Shown here: positions 1 to 6,187 of the stretch, piece after piece | Layout of the letters: every line of letters begins with the position of its first letter | Numbering within the stretch: the stretch's first letter is position 1 | Assembly: GCA_050013395.1 (NCBI GenBank) | Contig: JBEKFI010000152.1 | Coordinates: forward strand, 1-6,235 | Direction of reading: 5' to 3' | Origin: JBEKZD01 sp050013395 | Lineage (GTDB): Bacteria > Verrucomicrobiota > Verrucomicrobiia > Palsa-1439 | Length of the DNA: 6,235 nt | The notes under the pieces: model-generated | Database searches by the model: none | What the model was told of the DNA's origin: nothing | Seen by the model: only the letters and a program-made list of their open reading frames with translations | Made by a program: the position numbers and the translations under genes

Positions 1-54
1 CGGCAGGGGGGGCGCAGAACCGATCACCAGCATCATTGGGCGAGGAGAGCGACC

Positions 55-73
55 CAACGTCGCACAATCTATA
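55..73 (+). repeat. 19-base direct repeat, copy 1
   Basis: The sequence caacgtcgcacaatctata occurs here and again, identically and in the same orientation, at 1108-1126. The bases outside the 19 differ on both sides. The two copies bracket the left flank, which has no assigned gene. Possible explanations are the ends of an inserted or deleted segment, two copies of a dispersed genomic repeat, or a shared regulatory site. A 19-base repeat is long for the target duplication of a common insertion sequence. Confidence 0.8.
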
Positions 74-95
74 GAGTGGGGCGGGGGCGTTGCCC

Positions 96-125
96 TTGAC
101 AAGCAGAAGGGGTCTGTGGTAAAGT
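96..125 (+). promoter_or_regulatory. Sigma70-like promoter with extended -10
   Basis: A perfect -35 hexamer TTGACA at 96-101 is followed by an 18-base spacer and TAAAGT at 120-125, which matches 4 of 6 -10 positions. TGG sits directly before the -10 and gives an extended -10. Transcription would start near 131-133 and run rightward, toward the 3' end of the convergent GH57 gene. The elements lie in an imperfect inverted repeat: gttgccc-t-tgac at 89-100 and gtcagggcaac at 124-134, 11 pairs with one bulge. That is the layout expected of an operator, but the repressor role is inference. Confidence 0.55.
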
Positions 126-133
126 CAGGGCAA

Positions 134-172
134 CATCGTCAAGCAACGCGTAGTTCGGTCGGGAAGACGATG
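134..172 (+). promoter_or_regulatory. 5' leader hairpin over a candidate start codon
   Basis: CATCGTC at 134-140 is complementary to GACGATG at 166-172. This gives a seven-pair stem starting within a few bases of the predicted transcription start. The 3' arm contains the ATG at 170-172, and the only Shine-Dalgarno-like run (ggga, 161-164) lies in the loop. A second possible stem follows, gcggag at 172-177 with ctccgc at 210-215, which shares G172 with the first stem, so the two compete slightly. Control of translation is inference. Confidence 0.3.
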
Positions 173-1507
173 CGGAGTGAAGGGCAAAACCAAGAAAAGA
201 AGTTACCCGCTCCGCGAAGTGCGTTGTCCGAAAGGGCTGCGCGTGGGAAGTACTGGCGATGTCGTGCGCGAGCGGATAGTTATCGGACAGCGTGGCCAGC
301 TGACGGTGAAGGCTACGCTGCGGAAGAGGTCGCTGCGGTGCACGACGGTACTGTCTGCGAGTCGGCTGGTAAAGTTTGGCGCGAAGCAGATGGCCCGACC
401 GTCAGCCCTTGCGCAGAATCCGACGCTGGCTTCACCGGCTGCTGGATGGTGAAACCTCACGGCGAGGGAAATGATCCAGGCGCGCCCCTGCCGCCGCGCG
501 AAGCGCGGCGGTGGGCGCGGGCCTTGAATGTACCTGTCTCTACAGCACTCCTTCATTCTTCGCAGGACGTTGGTCAGCAAGATTTTAACGCAAGGGCAGG
601 GGAGTCGCAAGATGGCTCTCGCAAGGAGTCCGAAAAAGATTTCTCTGCTCTTGCGCGATTTCAGTGGGTGGGGTCGGATGCGAATCGCGTGGTCGCTGGG
701 TCTCTCGACGCGGCGGCGGGTTCTGAGGTTCGCGCGAAAGCCGTGCTCGACAACTTCCCGAGGGCGTTGGATTTTCTCACACCTCTTGCTGACGTCTCCC
801 TACAAACTTCTGGATCGGCGGAGGAGCTGCGGGTCGAAAAATTCGCTGCCGAGTTCAGGAGACGTTCGATGCCTGGCGCAAGCCTGCTGGCGTTGCAAGT
901 TGTGAGGCACGGTGCGCCGTGGGCGTTGCAGACGTTGCAGTGGGCGTTCTGGGCTGCGGTCGGAGACGCGGAGAAGGTTCTTGACGCGGAAAAAGATTTC
1001 GATAAAGTGTGGGCGTCCTTGCGAACGACCGCCGCCAACGCCGAAGATCCCAGCGAAAGCGTAGCGCCCGAAGGGCGGGCCTTGAGCGGCGGCTCTTGTG
1101 GGAAGCGCAACGTCGCACAATCTATATTATGTCCAATCTCCATAGGAGGCAGCCTTTCTCGGAGACCCTGCCTTTCAAACCCGCCAGTTTTCGACTTCAA
1201 AGTTTTCGTCTGGCACGCTAAAACTCAACGCGCCCAGGTCAGGGAGCCGCTCAAGCTCAACTTCGCCTTCGAGGAGCCGCACGAAGAAGGCCACCTGCTC
1301 CCGCTGAGGCCAGCCGAGCGTTGCCAGCGGAATCGCAATTTCGACGATCTCCTCGAATCTGATATCTTTGACCTGGCCGAGCTTCTTCGGAGCGGCATCG
1401 GGATTGGTAGCCCACAACTCGCAGGCGGGTTGTCCTCTGTGCAACTCCGGGACGATGATGGCATGGTGATATGGTTTGATGAAAGTCACGCGCAGGGCGC
1501 CGTTTGA
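170..1507 (+). CDS. Doubtful hypothetical ORF, possibly truncated or degraded gene
   Basis: I do not recognise this product. Starting at ATG 170 the frame is 445 residues; a GTG at 116 would lie inside the promoter and is unlikely. In favour: a good promoter 45 bases upstream, a weak ggga five bases before the ATG, and a stretch at roughly residues 157-292 (bases 640-1045) with protein-like character. That stretch is rich in Ala, Glu, Asp, Leu and Val, with apparent amphipathic helices such as EELRVEKFAAEF and AEKVLDAEKDFDKVWASL; first codon positions are rich in G, and third positions are about two-thirds G or C by hand count. Against: the last 333 bases are antisense to the well-supported GH57 gene, the first 120 residues look unlike a folded protein, and a strong hairpin at 481-519 interrupts it. 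No signal peptide or catalytic motif is visible. A real gene may have lost its true 3' end. Confidence 0.22.
   Translation: MRSEGQNQEKKLPAPRSALSERAARGKYWRCRARADSYRTAWPADGEGYAAEEVAAVHDGTVCESAGKVWREADGPTVSPCAESDAGFTGCWMVKPHGEGNDPGAPLPPREARRWARALNVPVSTALLHSSQDVGQQDFNARAGESQDGSRKESEKDFSALARFQWVGSDANRVVAGSLDAAAGSEVRAKAVLDNFPRALDFLTPLADVSLQTSGSAEELRVEKFAAEFRRRSMPGASLLALQVVRHGAPWALQTLQWAFWAAVGDAEKVLDAEKDFDKVWASLRTTAANAEDPSESVAPEGRALSGGSCGKRNVAQSILCPISIGGSLSRRPCLSNPPVFDFKVFVWHAKTQRAQVREPLKLNFAFEEPHEEGHLLPLRPAERCQRNRNFDDLLESDIFDLAELLRSGIGIGSPQLAGGLSSVQLRDDDGMVIWFDESHAQGAV
481..519. repeat. Strong GC-rich hairpin
   Basis: The inner arms ccgccgcgc (491-499) and gcgcggcgg (503-511) are perfectly complementary with a three-base loop gaa. 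The outer arms cgcgccc (481-487) and gggcgcg (513-519) add seven more pairs across a small asymmetric internal loop. No T-run follows on the plus strand (it reads ggccttgaat), so it is not a standard intrinsic terminator. It may be a palindromic repeat unit or a structural element of a transcript from the promoter at 96-125. Confidence 0.6.
1108..1126 (+). repeat. 19-base direct repeat, copy 2
   Basis: Identical to 55-73, 1053 bases away, and 48 bases beyond the GH57 stop codon. Here it is followed by ttatgtcc instead of gagtgggg and preceded by gggaagcg instead of agcgacc. It may mark the right edge of the unassigned left-flank segment. Confidence 0.8.
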
Positions 1508-3349
1508 GGGTAGCTTATCCTTCTGGCGAAAATCGACCCGCAGATAGAAGTTCCGGAGGTCGCAACCGAAGTGGATCGCCTCGACGAAGCGCTCGCTACG
1601 GTACATTGCGACCATCGCCCGACCAGCTTCGTAGACGCCGGCGCCAACCCATTCATAAAAGGAAGTGATCCTGCCATCGATCACCGGCGTGATCAGATCG
1701 GTCGGCTTGCGCGTCTCAACCGCGACTTCGGAGCGGGCAATCTGGACCTTCAGCACGTCGGGAACGTGCGCCCCGACGATCTGGTAAACGTTTTGCAGGT
1801 GCGTGCGAAACAACTCATCAAAAATCAGATCGTTTTCGGTCACGAACTCGTCGCCATACCACCAAAACCAATCGCTGCCTTCGGCGGCGTAAATCTCGGC
1901 CATGGCTTTCTTGTATTGATCGGGAGTGATTTCCTTGCGGTCGGCCTTGGCTTGGAGAGAATCGCGCGTCCGACCCAGCAATTCCCAGGCGCGATTATGT
2001 TCCGGATGTCCGATCCAGATATGGAAATCGGCATTGATCCACGAACCTGTATGCAACGTGTGAATCACGGCGCCGGGCGGATGCGCCGTGAAATAATCAT
2101 GAAAGGTCGTGGTCTTCATCGACGGACTCGTGCTCAGCCGATGATACAGTTCGCGCAAAAAGGTTTCTCCACCGTCGGGAAAATGTTCCCAGGCGTTTTC
2201 GCCATCCAGGATCACCGTGCATAACGGGTCCGGGCATTGCGTGCTACGCGCGATCTGTTCAATTTGGCCCGCCGTGAATTCCGCCGCGCGCCACGGTTCG
2301 TTGCGTGCGGCCGTAAAACCGATGAAATCGCTGAGGGCCCGCTCGCGAAATGCGATGCACACGCTTGCGTCGCCGAACTGAGCGCGAAAACCCTGAAAGA
2401 GATACTCGCGTGGCGGAGGTTGATCGGGATGCAACGTGGCGAGACTGCGCCAGAGAAGTTCCTCGTCGGTCGCGAACCATTGATAGCCGAGTTCCTGCAA
2501 GATCGGAATCAGCTCGGGGCAAACTGATCCTTCCGAGGGCCAGACGCCGTGTGGCGGCGCGCCAAAGAGTTTCGTGTGGTAATCGCGTGCCAGCGTCAGA
2601 TGCGCCCGGACGTCTTCGGGGTGCGAGAACGTCGGCGGTAATTGGCGCTGCGGCATGCAACGGCGCGCAAACTCGGTGTTGTGCACGAGCGGCATGATCG
2701 GATGATAAAACGGCGTCGTGCTGATCTCGATCTGGCCGCGATCGCTCAGCGCCTTGTAGAAGCCCAGGACGTTCTTCAGAACATCGCGCTGCCGCTCGAA
2801 GAGGACTCGCTTGTCTGCCTCGGTAAAGTCCCTGCCCTTCCGCTTCAACTCGGCGATCTCGGGGTGGAGTCGCTCGCCTGCGTAACCGAACCACGTCAGG
2901 TTGAACCACACTTGCAGATCGCGATATTCCTGATCAGTGAAACTTCCTGCGATGCGATCGAAACCGAGGCGCGCGCCTGCCAGTCCGCGCTTCTGAAGCA
3001 GCGACCAGTAGCGCGGGTACGGCTTGATCATGTTCTGCCAGTTCGCCTTGAAAAAATGCTCCAGCACTCCGCATTTCTGCGCGATGCTCAACGACTCGGC
3101 GGGTGTGGCGGCAAGCTCGAACCAGAGGTCGCCGACCTCGCCATTGGCGAGCTGCTCGATTTGCTTCAGCAGAACGGGCGTGAGATTGAACGTGCAGCGG
3201 AACTCCGGGAATTGGTCCACCAGCCAGACCATGTCGAGGTAGCCCTTTGTCGCGTGCAGACGCACCCACGGCATCAGCGCCGTCCCGCGAATCGGGTCGA
3301 CATAGTACGGCTGATGCATGTGCCAGAGAAACGCGACGTTGAGCGGCAT
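1175..3349 (-). CDS. Family 57 glycoside hydrolase (alpha-amylase/amylopullulanase type)
   Basis: A 724-residue cytoplasmic enzyme with no signal peptide, expected to cleave or transfer alpha-glucan chains (glycogen, maltodextrin). The five conserved GH57 regions appear in order: HMHQP at 10-14, FYHPIMPL at 214-221, GVWPSEGS at 268-275 with E273 as the likely nucleophile, LDGENAWE at 381-388 with D382 as the likely acid/base, and WINADFHIWIGH at 436-447. A second signature, GSDWFWWYGDEF at 491-502, is typical of the longer GH57 members. Residues from about 530 to 724 form a separate C-terminal region with strand-like patterns that I infer to be an accessory beta domain. The ATG start is supported by GAGG eight bases upstream (3358-3361) and by the position of the HMHQP motif near the N terminus. 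It is the last gene of the cluster, 107 bases after the GalT-like gene. Family assignment is strong. The exact specificity (amylase, pullulanase, 4-alpha-glucanotransferase or branching enzyme) cannot be read from sequence; the length and the WWYGDE motif favour the amylopullulanase-like group. Confidence 0.92.
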   Translation of the reverse strand: MPLNVAFLWHMHQPYYVDPIRGTALMPWVRLHATKGYLDMVWLVDQFPEFRCTFNLTPVLLKQIEQLANGEVGDLWFELAATPAESLSIAQKCGVLEHFFKANWQNMIKPYPRYWSLLQKRGLAGARLGFDRIAGSFTDQEYRDLQVWFNLTWFGYAGERLHPEIAELKRKGRDFTEADKRVLFERQRDVLKNVLGFYKALSDRGQIEISTTPFYHPIMPLVHNTEFARRCMPQRQLPPTFSHPEDVRAHLTLARDYHTKLFGAPPHGVWPSEGSVCPELIPILQELGYQWFATDEELLWRSLATLHPDQPPPREYLFQGFRAQFGDASVCIAFRERALSDFIGFTAARNEPWRAAEFTAGQIEQIARSTQCPDPLCTVILDGENAWEHFPDGGETFLRELYHRLSTSPSMKTTTFHDYFTAHPPGAVIHTLHTGSWINADFHIWIGHPEHNRAWELLGRTRDSLQAKADRKEITPDQYKKAMAEIYAAEGSDWFWWYGDEFVTENDLIFDELFRTHLQNVYQIVGAHVPDVLKVQIARSEVAVETRKPTDLITPVIDGRITSFYEWVGAGVYEAGRAMVAMYRSERFVEAIHFGCDLRNFYLRVDFRQKDKLPSNGALRVTFIKPYHHAIIVPELHRGQPACELWATNPDAAPKKLGQVKDIRFEEIVEIAIPLATLGWPQREQVAFFVRLLEGEVELERLPDLGALSFSVPDENFEVENWRV

Positions 3350-3357
3350 GACTAAAG

Positions 3358-3361
3358 CCTC
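3358..3361 (-). promoter_or_regulatory. Shine-Dalgarno sequence of the GH57 gene
   Basis: On the minus strand GAGG is followed by eight bases and the ATG. It touches the foot of the long intergenic inverted repeat (3362-3436), so folding of that repeat leaves the site just outside the stem. Confidence 0.6.
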
Positions 3362-3436
3362 GTTAAAACCGTTAAAAAGGTTGAAACCTCAGGACGAATC
3401 TCCGTTTTGACTTTCAACGGTTTTGACGGTTTTAAC
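3362..3436 (-). repeat. Long AT-rich inverted repeat between galT and GH57 gene
   Basis: The arms at 3362-3386 and 3412-3436 are 25 bases each and pair at 22 positions, with one of the three mismatches a possible G-U wobble. The outer 11 bases (gttaaaaccgt / acggttttaac) are perfect. The loop is about 25 bases. Within each arm the sequence also iterates a GGTTTTAAC/CCGTTAAA theme. It fills most of the 107-base gap. In the operon transcript this would be a large hairpin between the GalT-like stop codon and the GH57 ribosome binding site. It could protect upstream mRNA, lower downstream expression, or simply be a dispersed palindromic repeat. Its AT-rich composition contrasts with the flanking genes. 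Confidence 0.75.
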
Positions 3437-3456
3437 CTTTTTAATTTCGCTCCGTT

Positions 3457-4479
3457 TCACACGGGAATCTCGCGCAAGTACTTTGCCGCTTCCTCGGGAG
3501 CTGTTGGATTGATGTAGAACCCCGTCCCGACCTCGAATCCCGCAATCAATGTCAATCGCGGCAGAATGTCGATGTGCCAGCGGAAATCCTGGTCGATCGT
3601 CGCCCAGTAGCCGTGGTGGGCGTAGCGGGCCGGGGCGGTGTTGATGATATAATTGTATTGTGGCTGATTGAGCGCCTTGGCCAGCTTCAGCAGCGTCGCC
3701 TTCAACACGTCCGCCAGCAACAGAATCTCGTCGGGATGGATGTCGGCGTAATACGCCGACTGCCGCCGGGGCAGGATCGTGATCTCGAACGGGAACCGCG
3801 ACGCAAACGGGCAGAACGCGACGAAACCCGCGTTCTCGTACACCAGACGCACGCCCTCCTTGAGTTCCTGTTTCAGCATGTCTTCATAAATCGAGCGTTC
3901 CTTGTAGGCGTAGTACTGCATCGCGCCCACCAGCTTCTCCTTCACGCGTTTCGGCGTGACAGGCATGGCGATCAACTGCGAATGCGGATGGCCGATAGAC
4001 GCGCCCGCTTGTTTGCCGAAATTCTTGAAAACCAAAATGTAGCGGAACCGCGTGTCGCGCAGCAGGTCGGTCACGCGGATCTTGTACGTCTCCAGCACCC
4101 GCGCAATGCCTTCCACGGGTTGCTGCTCGAGCTGGAGCGTCGGGTTGGGCGTCTCGATGATGACCTCGTGGGCGCCGATCCCGTTCATCTTGTCGTAGAT
4201 CCCCTGCCCTTCCTTGCCCAGATCACCCTCGATCCGCAGCGCGGGAAACTTGTTCGGCACCACCCGCACCTGCCAACCCCGGCCATTCGGTTTGCTTTTC
4301 GGATCGCGAAACGCAAAAATCTCCGGCGGCGTCATCGCCTCGTTGCCTTCTGCGAACGGATTCCTGGCGGGATCGGGCACTTCCACGGGCGGCTCCGCGT
4401 AATCGCCGGGCCGTTTGCCGCGCTCCGTGGCGATGATCACCCACCGTCCAATGATCGGGTCTTTCCGTAGCTCTGGCAT
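3457..4479 (-). CDS. galT: GalT-like hexose-1-phosphate nucleotidylyltransferase
   Basis: A 340-residue HIT-superfamily protein, close to the usual length of bacterial galactose-1-phosphate uridylyltransferases. These exchange UDP-glucose and galactose-1-phosphate by a covalent nucleotidyl-histidine intermediate. The active-site signature is GHPHSQ at 163-168, with H166 as the expected nucleophile and Q168 contacting the substrate phosphate. The N terminus (ELRKDPIIGRWVIIATERGK, 3-22) and FRWHIDILPR (299-308) are also family-typical. Odd: the zinc-binding CPFC-type motif reads NPFA at 40-43, and the position of the third ligand (E. coli H115) appears to be P113, so the structural zinc site seems lost while the active site is intact. 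GAGGA eight bases before the ATG (4488-4492) supports the start. It lies 32 bases after glgA. In this setting it may supply or recycle UDP-glucose or ADP-glucose for glycogen rather than serve a Leloir pathway; no galK or galE is in the window. An ADP-glucose phosphorylase-like activity is an alternative. Confidence 0.87.
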   Translation of the reverse strand: MPELRKDPIIGRWVIIATERGKRPGDYAEPPVEVPDPARNPFAEGNEAMTPPEIFAFRDPKSKPNGRGWQVRVVPNKFPALRIEGDLGKEGQGIYDKMNGIGAHEVIIETPNPTLQLEQQPVEGIARVLETYKIRVTDLLRDTRFRYILVFKNFGKQAGASIGHPHSQLIAMPVTPKRVKEKLVGAMQYYAYKERSIYEDMLKQELKEGVRLVYENAGFVAFCPFASRFPFEITILPRRQSAYYADIHPDEILLLADVLKATLLKLAKALNQPQYNYIINTAPARYAHHGYWATIDQDFRWHIDILPRLTLIAGFEVGTGFYINPTAPEEAAKYLREIPV

Positions 4480-4487
4480 AATCGATG

Positions 4488-4497
4488 TCCTCTATTC
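4488..4497 (-). promoter_or_regulatory. galT: galT ribosome binding site in a 10-base leader shared with glgA
   Basis: On the minus strand gaatagagga, containing the GAGGA Shine-Dalgarno core, ends eight bases before the galT ATG. The identical 10-mer precedes glgA at 6050-6059. Confidence 0.65.
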
Positions 4498-4502
4498 AAG
4501 TG

Positions 4503-4524
4503 CGCAGCGTGTCACAGCGCTGCG
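4503..4524 (-). other. Small hairpin over the glgA stop codon
   Basis: CGCAGCG at 4503-4509 and CGCTGCG at 4518-4524 form a perfect seven-pair stem with an eight-base loop that contains most of the glgA stop codon. No T-run follows, so it is unlikely to terminate; it could slightly uncouple glgA and galT translation or stabilise the glgA end. It may be chance. Confidence 0.35.
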
Positions 4525-6044
4525 TACAATTCTTCGTATTTCACCGCTGCGGCCCGCCACGAGAAATCACAGGCCATCGCGTTTTCCATGATCTTCTTCC
4601 ATTGCTTCGGCTGCTCGTAAACCGACACGGCCTGCTGCACGGCGCTGACGAACGCCTGCGGCGAATACTTCGCAAAGCGAAAACCGTGCCCCGTTCCCGA
4701 TTTCACGTCGTACGGCGTCACCGTGTCCGCCAGGCCGCCCGTCGCATAAACCACCGGGATCGTGCCATACTTCAATGCATACAGTTGCGTCAGACCGCAA
4801 GGCTCAAATCGGGACGGCACCAACAGCACGTCCGCGCCGCCCTGGACCTGGTGCGAAATTTCCTCGTCGTACTCAATCTGCACCACCACCCGCTGCGGGT
4901 GCTTCCGCGCCCGCTCCTGCAATTGCTCTTCGTATCGCCGCTCGCCTCTTCCCAGGATCACCAGCACCAAGCCGAGCCGCAGTAAATCGTCCATGCTTTC
5001 CAGGAGCAAATCCACCCCCTTCTGGTCCGCCAGTCGGGAAATAAACGCCGCCACGGGCGTCGTCTCGTCCGCCGCCACTTTGAACCGCCGCAGCAGTTCC
5101 GCCCGGCAGACCCGTTTGCCGGCAAGATCCTGCGCGCTGTAATTCTGCTTCAAAGCCGGATCGGTCGCCGGATCCCATTCGCGATCATCGATGCCGTTGA
5201 GGATGCCATGAATACGGTCGCGGCGGCTCCGCAACACCGGGTCCAGCCCGACGCCGCCTTCGGGTGTCTGGATTTCCTTCGCATACGTCGGGCTTACCGT
5301 CGTGATCGCATCGGAGAACACCAGGCCGCCCTTCATCAGATTCAACTGCCCGTAAAACTCCAGCGCGCGCGGTGTGAAGAATTCGCCGGGCAAATCCGTC
5401 AGCCGAAAATCCGTCGCCGGAAACAGACCCTGATACGCCAGGTTGTGAATCGTGAACACGGTCTTCACGCCGTACGCCGTGCCGCGCGTCTGTTGCCGAT
5501 ATAGCGCCTCGACGGGCACAAACGCCGTCTGCCAGTCATGACAATGCAGCACGTCCGGCCGATAGCGTTCATACCCCAGCAACTCGACCACTGCTTTGGA
5601 AAAAAAGATGAACCGCTCTGCGTTGTCCTCGTAGTCGCGCACGCCGGTGTGATACAAGTCCGAGCGATCGAAAAATTCGTCGCGCCTCACAAACAACACC
5701 CGCACCCCGGCGGCCGTGTTCAATTCCAGAATGTCTGCGCTGAGCAGATTGCTTCCCACCGGCACGCGAAACGACAAACCCGCCTGCGTGGCCGATCCAG
5801 CCGCCGCTTCATCCTGGAGAAGGCGCGCGTGCCACGCCGACTCGGCCGCCGCAGCCTGCGCTGCCGTGGCGGAGGTGGCAGCCAGTTCCTCTGCGCGAAG
5901 GCGGGCGCACCGGTAAAACGGCAGACAGCAGGTAACCTCATGCCCCAGTTCCGTCAGCGCCGGCGGCAGGGCGCCGACCACGTCTCCCAATCCGCCCGTC
6001 TTGGCAAACGGAGTCATTTCGCTGGCTGCAAAAAGTAGTTTCAC
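4512..6044 (-). CDS. glgA: Glycogen synthase (GT5, ADP-glucose type)
   Basis: A 510-residue cytoplasmic glycosyltransferase that extends alpha-1,4-glucan chains from ADP-glucose. N-terminal GT-B domain: KTGGLGDV at 15-22 (K15 and the GG pair bind the sugar nucleotide), HCHDW at 167-171, HNLAYQG at 200-206, SPTYAKEI at 251-258. C-terminal domain: SRLADQKG at 336-343 with R337 and K342 at the phosphate-binding positions, and RFEPCGLTQLYALKYGT at 412-428 with E414 matching the conserved catalytic-region glutamate, then TGGLADTV at 435-442. The end, DFSWRAAAVKYEELY (493-507), is also typical. The protein is some 20-35 residues longer than common GlgA proteins because of an Ala-rich insertion at about residues 50-88. 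The start is GTG (6042-6044), preceded closely by AGGAGG, and gives the expected MKLLFAASEM N terminus. It is first in the operon. Preference for ADP- over UDP-glucose is a family inference. Confidence 0.97.
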   Translation of the reverse strand: MKLLFAASEMTPFAKTGGLGDVVGALPPALTELGHEVTCCLPFYRCARLRAEELAATSATAAQAAAAESAWHARLLQDEAAAGSATQAGLSFRVPVGSNLLSADILELNTAAGVRVLFVRRDEFFDRSDLYHTGVRDYEDNAERFIFFSKAVVELLGYERYRPDVLHCHDWQTAFVPVEALYRQQTRGTAYGVKTVFTIHNLAYQGLFPATDFRLTDLPGEFFTPRALEFYGQLNLMKGGLVFSDAITTVSPTYAKEIQTPEGGVGLDPVLRSRRDRIHGILNGIDDREWDPATDPALKQNYSAQDLAGKRVCRAELLRRFKVAADETTPVAAFISRLADQKGVDLLLESMDDLLRLGLVLVILGRGERRYEEQLQERARKHPQRVVVQIEYDEEISHQVQGGADVLLVPSRFEPCGLTQLYALKYGTIPVVYATGGLADTVTPYDVKSGTGHGFRFAKYSPQAFVSAVQQAVSVYEQPKQWKKIMENAMACDFSWRAAAVKYEELYAAL

Positions 6045-6047
6045 GCC

Positions 6048-6059
6048 CCTCCTCTATTC
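6048..6059 (-). promoter_or_regulatory. glgA: glgA ribosome binding site
   Basis: On the minus strand the leader reads gaatagaggagg, ending three bases before the GTG; counting from GAGG the spacing is about six to eight bases. The strong purine run decides the GTG start, since no in-frame ATG lies nearby that would keep the conserved N terminus. Confidence 0.7.
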
Positions 6060-6187
6060 CATAATCGCAAGATGCATCACTAATAGCAATCCGGTTCGCG
6101 TCGGTCGGAAAGCAGCGGGCGTATCTGAGCACCACCACCGTAACCCACCGAACACCGAACGTACTGGTGTTGTGCGAGGTAGGGCGC
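6060..6187. other. Non-coding region upstream of glgA
   Basis: No gene is seen here. The operon promoter should lie in this stretch on the minus strand, but I find no convincing one. TTGCTA followed by 17 bases and GATTAT (about 6064-6092) matches four of six positions in each hexamer, yet would start transcription almost at the Shine-Dalgarno sequence. Another -10-like TATTAG just upstream has no matching -35. A six-pair hairpin (aacacc 6151-6156 with ggtgtt 6166-6171) is also present. The true promoter may be further upstream, outside the window. Confidence 0.4.

Larger units (their letters stand above)
1..1174. other. Left flank without a recognisable gene
   Basis: No protein family is recognisable here in any frame. 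The stretch is GC-rich, so several frames on both strands stay open at once and open length alone is weak evidence. What can be seen: one copy of a 19-base direct repeat at each end (55-73, 1108-1126), a plus-strand promoter at 96-125, a small hairpin at 134-172, a strong GC hairpin at 481-519, a smaller hairpin at 1065-1077 (five-base arms, loop gaa), and a protein-like plus-strand frame at about 640-1045. It could be a degraded or lineage-restricted gene, or a transcribed non-coding segment. No tRNA, tmRNA, RNase P or SRP RNA signature was seen. Confidence 0.6.

Noticed and set aside
1..36. Possible start of a minus-strand gene running off the left edge (ATG at 34-36 or 31-33, reading MMLVIGSAPPLP)
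   Set aside because: Only about a dozen codons are visible, with no Shine-Dalgarno sequence and no clear promoter upstream.
177..452. 91-codon plus-strand frame with a GTG start and a basic product
   Set aside because: Overlaps the longer frame, has no good ribosome site, and shows no recognisable domain.
1147..1173. Hairpin directly after the GH57 stop (aggcag / ctgcct) as an intrinsic terminator
   Set aside because: Only six pairs, a 15-base loop and no T-run on the minus strand.
661..1200. 179-codon minus-strand frame after the GH57 gene
   Set aside because: The product is Ser/Ala/Arg-rich with the look of an antisense translation of the plus-strand frame, and it overlaps the GH57 stop region.
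2642..3355. Long plus-strand frame opposite the GH57 N-terminal region
   Set aside because: Covers the antisense of conserved GH57 motifs and has no independent support.
3574..4470. Long plus-strand frame opposite the GalT-like gene
   Set aside because: Arg/His/Val-rich shadow of a well-supported gene with no motifs or ribosome site of its own.
6169..6178. Third partial copy of the 19-base repeat (reverse complement, ttgtgcga core)
   Set aside because: Only eight or nine bases match, which is expected by chance in a window of this size.
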